A stretch of DNA of 64,000 bases from assembly GCF_048544455.1 (NCBI RefSeq), contig NC_133536.1, forward strand, positions 193,071,325 through 193,135,324, given 5' to 3'. Under the pieces are notes generated by a model. It saw only the letters and a program-made list of their open reading frames with translations, had not been told where the DNA came from and ran no database searches. Position numbers and translations under genes: made by a program. This document shows, one piece after another, positions 26,890-38,633 of this stretch. Each line of letters opens with the position of its first letter. Position 1 is the stretch's first letter. The DNA comes from Silene latifolia (Eukaryota; Streptophyta; Magnoliopsida; Caryophyllales; Caryophyllaceae).

Positions 26890-28624
26890 AATGGGCTCCT
26901 TCTCCTTGACCTTATCTTCATTTTTCTTGAAATTTCTTCTTTTGATGATTCTCCATCTTTGGAGTTTTGCACAATTTCTTCCTTATCATTAGCTTCCACA
27001 ACCTCATCCTCAACTTGCTTCTTCGGTGCTTCATACCTTGTACCACTTCTCAAGTGAATGGCACTAACCGTTTCATGTCTTGGGGGATTACTTTGAGGTG
27101 GTAATTGCCCCTTTTGTCTTTGTGAGCTTGAAGATGCTAGTTCAGTCAATTGGGTTTCCAACATTTTGGTGTGAGCTAGAATGTTGTTGATGGTGGTCTC
27201 CTTTGCTTGACTATCTTTTTGCATTTGAGTGAAAAATTCTTGTTGATTCTTTTGCATTTCGAGGACCGCTTTTTGAACATCAAAACCTTGGTCATTTTGT
27301 TGATTGTATGGATTTTGATTTTGGTAACCTTGGTTTTGGTTGTAAAAGAGTCTTTGATTTTGGTTTCTCATGGGAGGTGGGGTGTATGTTGTTTGAGGGT
27401 TTTGAACATTTTGGCTTTTGTATGAGAGATTTGGATGGAATTTGGTGTTTTCATTGTAATAGTTGGAATAAGGGGTACCACTCTTATATGCTTGGAAAGC
27501 ATTCACTTGTTCATTTGTTCCCCTACATTCACTTTGATCATGTCCCAAAGTTCCACAATTCTCACATATCCCACTTGGGATTGATGAAGATGCCGTCATG
27601 GCATTAACATGATGCTTTGGTGATTTTGAGGCTTCTTCAAATATAGCCATAGCTTTTTCAAACTTCAAATTGATTGTATCAATGTGAGCACTAAGTTGAG
27701 CCAATTGAGTAATGGAGTTCACTTCATGATTTCCACCTCTAGTAGCCTTGCGAGGTCTACTATATTGTGAGTTATGGACCGCCATTTCCTCAATTTTGTT
27801 CCAAGTTTGATTGTCATCAACTTCGGTGAACATTCCATTTGATCCCATGTTGAGAATGTTCCTTGAATCTTCATATAGACCGTTCCAAAATTGTTGTACC
27901 AAGAACCACTCGCTAAGTCCATGGTGAGGACATGAGCGACAAATTCCTTTGAACCGCTCCCAAGCTTCATACAAAGATTCTTCATCCCTTTGCTTAAAAC
28001 CCGTAATTTGAGCTCTTAGCATGTTAGTCTTTTCCGGTGGGTACAATTTTTTGTAGAAAGCTAGAGCCAACTTCTTCCAAGAATCAATTCCGAGAGTAGC
28101 CTTATCAAGGCCCTTCAACCATTGTTTCGCGGTGCTAATTAGAGAAAAGGAAATAAGACTCATCGAATTTGGTCTTGAGTTACACCGGTTTGAGAAATCG
28201 CATCACAATAGTCACAAAAGGTCTCCATATGAGAATGAGGGTCTTCTCTAGGCATCCTCCCAAATTGGCTTCTTTCGACTAATTGGATAAATGCGGATTT
28301 AGCAATAAAATTTCCGGTCAAATGTTGTGGTGTGGGAGTACCATTGGGTAGGTTCTCCTCGGTGGGTACGGAATGTGATGAAAACTTAGGCATTGTGGGT
28401 TGATTTTGTGTTGTATTTTGTGTTGGGTTCTCCTCACCTTCTCTTGCAAAAGGGTTGATGAACTCAATAGTTGGTTGAATATCCACAACCTCACTAATAC
28501 CTCTCAAATTTCTCCTAGCAAGTCTTCTATTGGTTGTCAAAGTTCTTTCAATTTCACGATCAAAAGGTAACAAGTCACCTTGTGACCTTCTAGACATGCA
28601 AAATATCAAACAACTCGAAAACAA
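26886..28624 (-). pseudogene. Athila gag polyprotein, frameshifted
   Basis: The capsid/nucleocapsid precursor. The N-terminal part (28624-28160) contains FIAKSAFIQLVERSQFGRMP and DPHSHMETFCDYCDAI. The second part (28163-26886) has a Retrotrans_gag domain with AKQWLKGLD, WKKLALAFYKKLYPPEKT and YEAWERFKGICRSCPHHGL, then a CCHC zinc knuckle CENCGTLGHDQSEC and a Gln/Asn-rich linker. The parts are joined at a 4-bp overlap consistent with a 1-bp deletion near 28161. A further frame change near 26930 separates gag from protease. Gag starts about 90 bp after the primer site. Confidence 0.85.
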
Positions 28625-28715
28625 TTAGAACAAACCTTGAGGAGTTTTACTTCTCCAAGGCAAAGAAAGACACAACTAATAACAATATAAGAAAATCTAA
28701 ATCAAGTTAACACCG

Positions 28716-28733
28716 TCCCCGGCAACGGCGCCA
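28716..28733 (-). promoter_or_regulatory. Primer-binding site, tRNA-Asp type
   Basis: On the minus strand TGGCGCCGTTGCCGGGGA, exactly complementary to the 3' 18 nt of plant tRNA-Asp(GUC) as I remember it and characteristic of Athila. It begins 4 nt after the 5' LTR end. Confidence 0.9.
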
Positions 28734-28737
28734 TTTT

Positions 28738-30467
28738 TGGTCGGACTAAATCTTTTCGGTAACTTGTCGTTAGGAGCACCTAGACCAAAACACAATTTAT
28801 AGCTTCACAAACAACTCTACAATTAGTAAAGAGGCAAGTAAAGGTCGGATCCCAAGGGACGGGAATTGAGATGAGATTTCTAGTGAGACTAGTGGTGTCT
28901 TAGGGGTGTCACAATTTGGGTTGATGTAGAAGGTCACTAAACTAAATAGCAATGAAAATAAACAAGCAAGATGAACTAAAAGGGTTGTAAACAATTGATA
29001 AAAAGCACTAGGGTGTCATGGGGTCATAGGGGATTCATGGGAATTGATCATACAAACATGTTCTCAAATTATAAGCAAGCAGTTATTGTTGTGATGGATT
29101 GAGTTGGGTTATGTACGTCTTACAATCCTAGGAAAGTTTGGGTCTCGGAGCCAAATCGATTAGATTGTACAACACCTACAAGTCGACTTAGTCTTCCCTA
29201 CTCAACAACACGCATGGTCTAATGAGACTCGAGTTGGTTTATGTCTTACAAGTCTCATTGAAAAGATAGGTGATGGGTAAAAAATGCAAGGATTCATAGG
29301 CTCGCATTTCATCAAACATAATATGTGCATGAGTTGAGATCAAAACAAGCAAGCAAATAAACTATGAAAGCATATTAATTTAAGCATGAATCATTCCCCA
29401 TGTTGGTTTCCCCTAATTACCCATTAACCCTAGCTAGGTGACTACTCACTCATTATCGTGTTGAACATGCTAGCAAGGTTGTCAATCATACTAACAAGGT
29501 GAAACATGATGAATAAATGAAAGTAATTAACAATAATTAAAAAGGGATTAAGAGAATTATACCTACTAATGATTCCAATAATAAAGCAAGAATAAAAGAA
29601 GTACTTGATGCTTGATTGAGAGGTTGTCAATCTCCCAATAATAACCCAAATAATCTTCAATTACCCAAAATAAAGGATGAACAAAAGAGAGATTAAGGAA
29701 ATGAAACTTGTATTAAAACTTGATTAATTGTTGATTACAAAACTAAAGAGAGATTTGATTGATATTAACTACTAAGGATTGATAAGAAGAACATGCTCTT
29801 CTAATTAGACTAATGGGGTATTTATAGTGGAAATTAGGTGGATGCATTAGGGTTAACTAAGGGCTTAAATGACGATTAAGTCCCTACTTAAGGAAACGCC
29901 GGTATTTTCTGAAGGATGGGCATCTTTCTTGAAGCTTGAAGAAACGAATTTGCGCTGTACTGGAATCCGTGCGTCTTAGGCTCGGGACGGCCGGATTCCT
30001 GTGTCTCTGTCCGGGCGTCTTTGGGAGAAGACGGGCGTCTTCTGGTGGCTGCTGCTCGGGCGTCTTTGGTAGAAGACGCACGGATTGTGAAGGTGGAGGA
30101 CGGGCGTCTTCTTGGCAATCCGCACGGATTGTCATGCAGCGTGCTTTTTTCTTCTTTTCTTCATAAAATCCTTGGGGATTTCCTTGGGGATTCAAGGATC
30201 TTTTCTCATCATTGCCCAACTACTATAATATGTACAAAGGCCTTCTAATCTAGTCTCTCCTTGATGCTTGGTCATTGAATTTAATCAATTTAGCCTCATT
30301 TTGCCATGAAAATGCAAGATTTGTACTCCTTTCCTACCAAGGACACAAAACCTCAAAGAATATGCAAAACAAAGAACTAAAGACAATAAATGACCCAAAT
30401 ATGCACTAAAAAGCATGGGAACAAGGCTAATTTGGGGACTAAATATGTGCTAATTATGGTCACATCA
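28738..30467 (-). mobile_element. Athila-type element, 5' LTR
   Basis: 1730 bp in minus orientation, running TGATGTGACC...TCCGACCA. It includes the GC-rich motif cluster at 29979-30135. It differs from the 3' LTR by scattered substitutions and small indels (for example a 4-bp insertion near 29116), indicating a moderately recent insertion. Confidence 0.9.
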
Positions 30468-31815
30468 GTTAGGAACACGCCCACGACACCACACCTCACC
30501 ACAAAGGTACCGGGACACGCCGAGACATACTGGATCCGGAAGCCAGCCGGATCCCCTGCCAGACGTCGTGTCTCACCTACACGAGTCCCTCCGAACTCAA
30601 GCCATTAATGTGCACATCCCTCTCGGAGTGGGAAGCTCTAAGAAACCACTCAAGTGTAAGACGATCTCCCAACCGTCTTACGTCTCCTCAACAACAAGAA
30701 TCGCCACCAACAATTACCAACCATCACATATATCACTAAATGCACCACAATTTGCCAATATGCCCACTTCATAATGAATATGCATAACTCTTACCAATTT
30801 GCCTTTTTCTCATACACCATGAAGGCCAATCAAAGCACATGATATAATACAAATCCAACAACATAAGAGACTCACCAAGGTCCTCAAACATTGCCACATG
30901 ATACAAATCCGACTCATAATATTCAAATGATGCAAAAGACATATAAATATACACACACATTATTGAAACCGGGTATGATTAACCTACCTTTTAGCATAAT
31001 CCATAAGCTAGTCGAAATCACCAAGTATCCATCTCATAAAACCGTTCATCCTACATAAATCACATAATAACTATCACAAATCACCCTATACTGTAATACA
31101 ACACAAAACCCTTTATTATTACCCAATAATTACCCATATATTAACAATAATTACTAATTAATCAACCCAATTAAAAATTCCCAAAAGTTAGGGTTCATAA
31201 GACTAGAAAAATGGTAGATCGCAACTTATAAGGTGAAAGGATGAAGGAGAAGGTGAGCAATCCTCTAATCCAAGCTTGAATCCCCTGACATGGTGTTTGT
31301 GAGAGTTTTAGAGAGAAGGGAGAAGGTTTGGAGATATAAGGAAGAAGATATAAATGAAATAGGAGAAGGGAGGTTTGCGGGTTTAAAACCCGTCTGCCCA
31401 GAGTACACTCGGTCAAGTGCCAAGTCCACTCGATCAAGTGACCTTCGCTCGGCCGAGTGTTCAATCCACTCGTCGAGTACAACGCAGTTCTCAGCAATGA
31501 CCAGTTTTCGTAAAACAGTCATATCTCACTCGTATCTTGGTCATTTTGGGCATGTGACCTACCGTTGGAATCATAAGAGAACAAGCTATCACCTAAAATT
31601 GGAATCACATCAATAACATGTCTAGATCTCTAGTTATGACAGTTTTAAGACGACCCTTCTATAGGCGAACATTATAACAACTCCACTAAGTCTAGTATAG
31701 GTTATACTCAGTCCCTTTTATTGTCATTCACTCCTGAGTGGCCTTTCGTCTAGCATAAGGTCTTATCACGCATCCCAGGATTCCTTTGCTGGTCCCAAAA
31801 TATCTGGGTGTTACA
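30468..31815 (-). mobile_element. Solo LTR of a Ty3-gypsy element, part 2
   Basis: Continues the solo LTR from 19400. It ends (LTR 5' end in its orientation) at ...ATCTGGGTGTTACA, 31815, followed by GTAGT matching 18920-18924. Without the Athila insertion it is 1.82 kb. At 31398-31480 there are four variants of the ACTCGATCGAGT palindrome. No primer site or polypurine tract is attached, so it arose by LTR-LTR recombination. Confidence 0.85.
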
Positions 31816-31820
31816 GTAGT

Positions 31821-31973
31821 GGATTTGTTTCCTAATTTATTTCATCGTAATTTTAAGATATGTCATAGAAAAATATATTAATCATAAATTTATGAGCCAT
31901 GCAACTTTAAAGTAGTTTTATTTAATTGAAAATAAATTTTAATGATAAATAAAGATAACCCGGGCGGAGCCAG
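31821..31973. other. Short AT-rich spacer
   Basis: Separates two gypsy LTRs; nothing recognised. Confidence 0.5.
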
Positions 31974-32621
31974 TGTAACACCCCCAATTTATCCGCCATT
32001 TTTCTTTAATTTCCTGTTTAATGATTAACAATTAACGGACAAATCGGGAGTGTTACGAGCACGAGATGAATCATGCTAGTGATTACCGCTCAAAATTTTT
32101 TACACTAAAGGTAAAATTATAACTAAAATTAACCAAAATAATTTAAGACGATAATTGCATATTTTCGTACTTAGAAACTCGAAATTACATTATCCATTTT
32201 AAAACCTGTGGAAGCGTAAAATATAACAAGAGTCTAGTGTCATGACTAAAAAGTGTAGCCATCAAGCATGCTTTAGTTCATTAAATTAACCAAATTTCGT
32301 CCTAATCAATCACTAATCAAATTTAACAATCATAGACTAGAAAATATAACGCTAATTCATATTTGTTATGGATTATTTAACATCATTAACAAAATCGTCA
32401 CAGAAGTCATCCGATTGTAAAGTTCATAAGAATCACAACAATGATCAAAATCAACACAATTTCATGCTTTTGTTGACAAATACTACCCTAACTAACTACA
32501 ATTAACATAAATAAGTAATAAAGTATGATTAATTTACAGTTTTAGAGAAGAATTGAGAGCAAATTGACAAGAAACGATCAATTAGGGCTGATTTCCTCTT
32601 CTTTTTCTCCCTTTTCTCTCT

Positions 32622-32657
<36 letters not shown>

Positions 32658-33135
32658 TGTTGACCAGGAGTAAACCTTACCGACAGCTGGGGCAATCTCC
32701 TTCCGGGTACTGAAGGCAATCATTCGCAAGAGTTAGAAATCGAACCCATGACCACTTGTTTAAAAGATGAGAGCCCTTACCACTCACACTAGCCAACTTT
32801 GGTACCCTTTTCTCTTTCTAATCTTAGGGTTTTGTGTTGATAAGAATGAGTTGTGTTTGTTCAATCGACAAAAGAGTCCAGGCAAAAGACACGTTGTGCG
32901 ACTCATCCTTTTTTTTTCTTCTAAATAAGTTATTCTTACGGGTCCAGTTAATACAATACGGGTTGCTTATCGATTCGAGTAAAAAACTTACTTACGTCTC
33001 TTTTATTAAGAAGTCGATTTCATCTAATATAAATTATCTCATTATTATCTATAATCGTAGCTTAGACCATTTAACTATCCATTCATTTACTAATTATTAT
33101 ATTATTACTCGTTACCAAATTATTCGGGTGTTATA
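31974..33135 (-). mobile_element. Second minus-strand gypsy solo LTR
   Basis: Starts TGTAACACCCCC and ends TCGGGTGTTATA, the complement of a TGTAACACC-type LTR start with one change. About 1.16 kb including the SINE. No primer site or polypurine tract adjoins it. I could not find a matching duplication (GCCAG left, ACTGA right), so boundaries or mode of origin are uncertain. Confidence 0.55.
32620..32804 (-). mobile_element. tRNA-derived SINE
   Basis: Minus-strand element of about 185 bp with a poly-A tail (T run to about 32656). From its 5' side it has an A-box-like GGCTAGTGTGAGTGG (complement of 32784-32798) and a B-box GGTTCGATTTC (complement of 32736-32746), spaced as in RNA polymerase III promoters of tRNA-related SINEs. 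It is flanked by the 11-bp duplication CCCTTTTCTCT (32609-32619 and 32805-32815). It lies inside the gypsy solo LTR. Confidence 0.85.
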
Positions 33136-33164
33136 ACTGAGCACTAATACTAGTATTAAATAAT

Positions 33165-34315
33165 AGTGAATTTTGTAAATAACCCCCATTTATGTTCTAA
33201 TTTTTACAAATAACCCCCACTTATGTCCGTTTTTACAAATTACCACCTTAAATATCACTTAATCCCAAAAATTACCACCAAATGAAGATTACGCTAACGA
33301 CTTTTATAAAACCCGATCTATATACGACATTTCGTCTTAAACTTTTACAATATACCTAAACTACCCTTACCTTATCTATTAACTCCCTCTCCCCCAAACT
33401 AACAGCAACATTCATTTACTCCAAAAATTAAATCGACAAAATCCCCAAATGCAAATATAAACCCTAATTGAATTTCATCTTCACAACAACTCTTGAATCA
33501 ACCAAAACAACTATTAAATCAAACAAATCAACATTTGAGAAGAACTCTACGGCCCCAAATCAGCAATTGCGAAGGAGGGATTTGATCCATGAGCTAAAGA
33601 GATTTTAATATTGAAGATTTGTAATAGCAAAATCGTCAGTTTAATTTTAGCACTTTTATGTAGTAATTTGGTGTATGTTCAGCATAGTTATGACTGTTTC
33701 TACACCTATTTGTTAAAAACCCTCTTTGATTGAATGTTGCTAATTTTAGATTGAAGAGGAGCATAGCCTACTCCGAACTGCATTTGAAGCAGCAGATACG
33801 ACAGAGGAAAGCTTGAAATGTATCCTTAAGTTTTCTTTAGTACATTTTTGAATGCGGACATTTTTACACTATGGAAATAATTGTGCTCTTTGACATGATA
33901 TCGTAATCGTATAATTACTTTATCTTCCGTAAGTTCATCCTCTATAAGAACAAAGGATGGATAATTTGCTTCTCTTTGGCCGAGAGCTTCCTTTGTAGCA
34001 CAACTAATTCAATTAGGGTTTATATTTTCATTTGGGGATTTTGTCGATTTACTTTTTGGAGTAAATGAATGTTGCTGTTAGTTTGGGGGAGAGGGAGTTA
34101 ATAGATAAGGTAAGGGTAGTTTAGGTATATTGTAAAAGTTTAAGACGGAATGTCGTATATAGATCGGGTTTTATAAAAGTCGTTAGCGTAATCAACATTT
34201 GGTGGTAATTTTTGGGATTAAGTGATATTTAAGGTGGTAATTTGTAAAAACGGACATAAGTGGGGGTTATTTGTAAAAATTAGAATATAAATGGGGGTTA
34301 TTTACAAAATTCACT
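33165..34315. mobile_element. Long-TIR Mutator-like (MULE-type) non-autonomous element
   Basis: 1151 bp with about 310-bp terminal inverted repeats: 33165-33474 and 34006-34315. The outer ends are AGTGAATTTTGTAAATAAC and its complement, and the TIRs are nearly identical. It is flanked by the direct repeat AAATAAT (33158-33164 and 34316-34322), shorter than the 8-11 bp normal for MULEs. No transposase. The 530-bp core has one exon-like segment at 33754-33816 (EEEHSLLRTAFEAADTTEES) preceded by TTTTAG and followed by GTATCC, possibly captured host sequence. Confidence 0.75.
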
Positions 34316-34564
34316 AAATAATAATGAGGTATAAATTTAAAAATATAAATAATACCCTGATAAAATAAAAACCTTTATATTCCGGTGTATGCATTGCGTG
34401 GATCTATACTAGTGAGAATAAAAACGTGTATATGGGAGAAAAAAAGAATTGTGCAGTTGAAAAAGTTTTGTTGTTTTTTTAAAGCCCTTACAGGCGACAA
34501 GGCCACAGGAAGACAGATTTGGGCTGGTTCCTCCGTCAACGATTGGAAGTGGAAAAGTGCGTGA

Positions 34565-37500
34565 ATGGCGGAGGAAGAGGAGAGGGTTCTAGAGGAACAG
34601 TTAGAAGTTCAATTACAAGAACACAAGGATTCTGTTTCTGCTATCAAACACGCTTTAATCTTCGACCCCGATAACGCCGAACTTCTCTCTGTATTTTCTT
34701 CTCTCTCTTTTTTTTTTTTCCTCTCTCTCGAGCAATGCTCATTTATGCACTTATGTTATCTGTGGTGTTCATTTATGCACTTATGTTATCTACATCGAGC
34801 AATGCTTGTATTGATGGTTGTATCTTCAGGGTGTGTTTGGATAGTAAAAGTGGAGGGAAAGGGAGGGGAGGGGGTAGGAGGGAAGGGAAAGGGAGGGGAG
34901 GGGGAATGGAGTGTGCGTGTTTGGATACAATTTCCCTCCAAATCTTGTCTATTGTGGAGAGATTTTGATTTGCCTTGGCGGAGGGAAAATGGATCCCTCC
35001 AAATCTCTCCCTCTCCATTTCCCTCCACCCTCGTTTGCTAACCAAACAAGGGATTTTAAATCATCTACTCTCCCTTCTTTTCTTTTCCCTCCAAATCTCT
35101 CAATCCAAACACACCCTCAATGTTTATATGTGATGCTGCCCCCTGGTTGTCTCACAACAACAAAGCCTTACTCCTGATATGATTCGGTGTCCGCTTACTT
35201 GATGCATCAATATGAAATGGTGTCTTTGAAGTTAACTAAATTTATAGAAATCAATGAAGGAGAAAGAGAGTAAATGGATATTTTCCTGGCTTTTTTTTTG
35301 TTTCATGAACTTAAATGATGTATATGAATACAGGTTGAAGAAGAGCTTATTTCTTCCATCAAAGATGCAGAGGAAGGACTTCTTGGCCTTAAGCGTGCAC
35401 GTTTGTTGCGTGAAGCTGATGCTATGCAGGGGTTTACGAAGCTGGATAATGTCAAATCATTAAGTGAAGATGTACTGGCAGAACATCTAAATCCAACTGA
35501 CGTTGAAGCTGAAACTTTGGAAGAGCCAAGATCCTGTGTTGGATCAAAATGCAGATTCCGCCACACTGATGGACGTTGGCATAATGGTCAAATTGTCGAA
35601 TTAAAAGATTCTTGTTCTGCAACAGTTTCTTTCCTCACTCCAATGTCAGAGAATACAATGGTGAGCAGTGTAACTACCCTCCTATTTTTTCATGTAAAAT
35701 ATAAAATATTTGGCCCCTTCTATCTTTTTTGGTGAATGGTGGCTTATACATTCTTTGCTTGAAGTGGCAATCTTTATAAATTATAATTTGGCGGTCACTT
35801 GTGTGGTAATCCTTGTAAATTATTTACCGTGTGTGTGTGTGTGTGTGTGTGTGTGTCTGATTGCAACGTTTAGAAATTCAGGGATCGTAGTCTTTTTACT
35901 GTTTTTCTGCAACCTCTACCTCAACTGAACAAAAAAAGATTTTCCTAATTCAGACTGCCTTGTCTGATGCTGTCCAACTCAGGCCGAGTTCATTTAGTGT
36001 AATATGTTTCCCAAGAGTCGGCCATCTCCCTCATCCCTATAATCGAACTGTGCAAAGGAAAGTGTGCTCCAATACATAGGTCATAGACCTTTGAGTTCTC
36101 ACCTTTAGGTTGAAAGACCCAGGCCCCCAACTGTGCTATTTCTGCCAGAGTCTTATATTCTGACTCTGACCTGACATCATATCAAACACGGGTGTGGATC
36201 CGAGTATCATACTCATAATTTTTGATAATTTGATATTATGTTTGGCTAAATTTGAGTGTTCCAAGTACATCTAGGTATGAGGACCAAGTATCTGCCAAAT
36301 ATACATGAGGTGAGATTCAGTGCTGGATAACATAGGCCTAACACCCATGGTTCTATTTGTTTGGGCTTTGTTCATGATCAAGTCTTTCCATTGCTAGAAG
36401 CTCTGTATTATGTCAATTCCCAGAGTCTTGTGTTTTACGGGCTTGTCACTTGTAAGTTATAGCTCAATTAATAATGTTGAGGTGTTAACTACGACAATCA
36501 ACATGATTGGTATTTGGTAATGTGTGTCTTCTCTCAAATCATACAATAATCATGACCGGTGTTGCTTAGTAATAGTGCTATTGTTCATTTTAGGTAAACA
36601 GGATGAGTTCAGCGAGGAAATCAAAAGAAAACGAAAAATAAAGACCATAGGCATATAGGCGGACTTTGCTCTCTCTCTTTTGCAAATTCTCATGCATGTT
36701 CTGTACTTTCTGTTTCTGTCAAAGTGTGTTTATTGCTGAACGCTAAAGGAAGTTTAAACAGAAGCTCGAAGCTTTTGACATGAAATTTGGTAAAAGGAAG
36801 CTCTTCGCTTTTGCCATGCATTATTTGTAAAAAGGATATGCAAAGATGCAGTGTGTAATTATTACCGATAAGCAAATACTGTTGTCCTCTTGTTATTGCA
36901 CTAGTTTTTCGAAACTCCTTGCTTCATTGAGCCGCGTGAGGAGTAAAAATTAGTTGTCTTGTGTTTGTCATCTTCATGTACTGATGATAGAACCCCTAAG
37001 TGCAGATGTGCAAATTCTTCCTTCAACAAAGATGTCGATTTGGTGCTAACTGCCGGTTATCACATGGTATGTTTGCACGTAATTCTGCTTTGCAGAACCA
37101 TTATATCTGGAGACTGCTGTATATATCTAAAGGATATAGTGTTTTCAGTTTCAACCTTTAAGTGAATTTTTTAGTAGTGTATCCTACACATTATGGGAGT
37201 TGTTTGTTAAACTGCCTGGACAGCGAGTTGTCATCGACTTATGGATTACCTTCTTACAAAGTTGCCCTCTTGAATTAGGCAGTTGAAAGTCATCGTAAGA
37301 AACTAATTTTGCGAAACAATATACAGAGTACTATTACTCTCTCTCTCTCTCTCTCTCTACAGCTTTAGTGGTTCTCAGTCTCAGAGCTGTGTGGATTAGT
37401 ATGGTAACTATGGTTTTATTAGTTTCTCTGATCTTTTTGGTGGTATGATAACATGCTTACAAAACCTGGCACATATATTGGATTATGTGATTTTCATGAT

Positions 37501-38633
37501 CTAAGATTTCTTTGTCCATCTGTTTATGTTAATGTCATGCCGTTTTTATATCTTTTCCGTTGCCCTCTTATGTGATATGTTGCTATTGCCTGACGGTATC
37601 ATTTTTTTTGTTAACTTCAGGAACTCAGCTGCCTTTATCTTCCCTAAAGAAGTATGTTTCACCAAATTGGGGGCAGTCACATGTAGGAGCTACCATACTG
37701 GCAGTTTCTAAGACTAGACCTGAAATTTGGAGAAACGCTGAACTCAAATCTTGGGACAACGAAAACAATCGAGGTGTTATTGTATTCCGTGATGATGGAA
37801 GCTCGGAGATGGTTGGGAATGAGGCAATCGCGTTGTCACAGCGTGCTAACTCAAGTGATGACGACGACGAAAGTGATTATTTGAGTCATGATGGCTCGAG
37901 TTCCAGTGATTCAGAAGAAGACCGCCTACCTCAAGGGTTGGGGTTTGTGGAGACCACGGCTTTGCAGAGGGGGGTCCAGACAGACACAAGTATATTTGCC
38001 ACGTGGGAGAATCACACCAGAGGGGTAGCTTCTAAGATGATGGCTAATATGGGTTACCGTGAAGGAATGGGCCTTGGCTCTTCCGGTCAGGGGATGGTGG
38101 ACCCCATACCTGTGAAAGTCCTCCCACCAAAGCAGTCTCTTGATCACGCCCTCAGGTCTTGCAAAAAGGAAGGGAGTCAAGATAAGAAGAAACGTAGTAG
38201 AGGCGGTAAGAGGAAACGAGATAAGAAATTTGCTGAAGCAGCTCGGGCCGCAAAACAGGAGGAAGAGAAGAGGCCAGATGTGTTCAGCCTTATCAACAGT
38301 CACCTGGCAACTCATTCACAGATGTTTAATAATAATAGTAATAATAATAATAATAGTAATGATTCTTCAAAGAAACTTAAGAGTAAAGAGAACAAAAAGG
38401 AAGATAGGAGGTCACTGATTGCCTATGAAGAAGAGGCAAAGGAGTTGAGGGTTCGAGTAGAGAAATTGGAAGAGATGGTTAATCGGAACAGGAAGGAGAA
38501 AGCAGTTTATGAGGCAGCCATGAGGAAACTGAGTGAGACTCGGAAAGCTCTAGCAGAGATAGAGGCCAGGCACGCCTCTGCATCAAATGCTCTTACGAGT
38601 AAGGACAGAGAAAAGAAATGGCTTAGGTTTTAA
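34565..38633 (+). CDS. C3H22: CCCH zinc finger and G-patch protein (ZGPAT-like; Arabidopsis C3H22-like)
   Basis: Four exons: 34565-34690, 35334-35660, 37006-37066 and 37621-38633, all with GT-AG introns, joining in frame to 508 residues (the Arabidopsis relative is close to 500). An N-terminal coiled coil (1-75) is followed by a Tudor-like stretch (about 110-150, SKCRFRHTDGRWHNGQIV). The CCCH finger has C153-X7-C161-X5-C167-X3-H171, encoded mostly by the tiny exon 3. Then come an acidic stretch (249-272), a G-patch (about 302-341, HTRGVASKMMANMGYREG), a basic nuclear-localisation-like run (360-374), an Asn run (408-417) and a C-terminal coiled coil (436-492). G-patch proteins usually bind DEAH helicases, and the animal counterpart ZGPAT is nuclear. 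Start chosen as the first Met in frame with the conserved N-terminus. No TATA box is obvious. Symbol assigned by resemblance only. Confidence 0.92.
34829..35116. mobile_element. Small MITE in intron 1
   Basis: 288 bp with terminal inverted repeats GGGTGTGTTTGGAT (left; complement at right end) and a purine-rich left half mirrored by a pyrimidine-rich right half, so the whole element folds back. It is flanked by TCA (34826-34828 and 35117-35119). The 3-bp flank and GGG ends suggest a PIF/Harbinger-type MITE, though TCA departs from the usual TWA. Short ORFs on both strands are artefacts. Confidence 0.75.
35661..37005 (+). other. Intron 2 of the CCCH/G-patch gene
   Basis: A 1345-bp intron with GTGAGC donor and TGCAG acceptor. 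It contains a GT microsatellite (about 35831-35857). No further coding sequence recognised; the branch region is T-rich. Confidence 0.8.
37067..37620 (+). other. Intron 3 of the CCCH/G-patch gene
   Basis: A 554-bp intron, GTATGT donor and TTCAG acceptor. It holds a CT microsatellite (about 37339-37358). Confidence 0.85.

Larger units (their letters stand above)
19401..30467 (-). mobile_element. Athila-type Ty3-gypsy retrotransposon lacking RT, RNase H and integrase
   Basis: 11,067 bp in minus orientation, flanked by the 5-bp duplication GTTAG (19396-19400 and 30468-30472). LTRs are 19401-21127 and 28738-30467 (about 1.73 kb), differing at a few dozen sites by eye. It has a perfect 18-nt tRNA-Asp primer site, a polypurine tract, gag, protease and an Athila ORF-1-like ORF. 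About 1 kb of non-coding DNA sits where pol should be, so it is non-autonomous and would need enzymes in trans. Gag and protease carry frameshifts and stops. Confidence 0.9.

Noticed and set aside
32736-32798. Possible tRNA gene from A- and B-box sequences
   Set aside because: No cloverleaf; poly-A tail and flanking duplication show a SINE.
31974-33135. Search for a target-site duplication of the second solo LTR
   Set aside because: GCCAG and ACTGA do not match; boundary or mutation uncertain, so no duplication reported.
34565-35041. 158-residue ORF starting at the CCCH gene Met
   Set aside because: Only the first 42 codons are exon 1; the rest reads through the intron and MITE.
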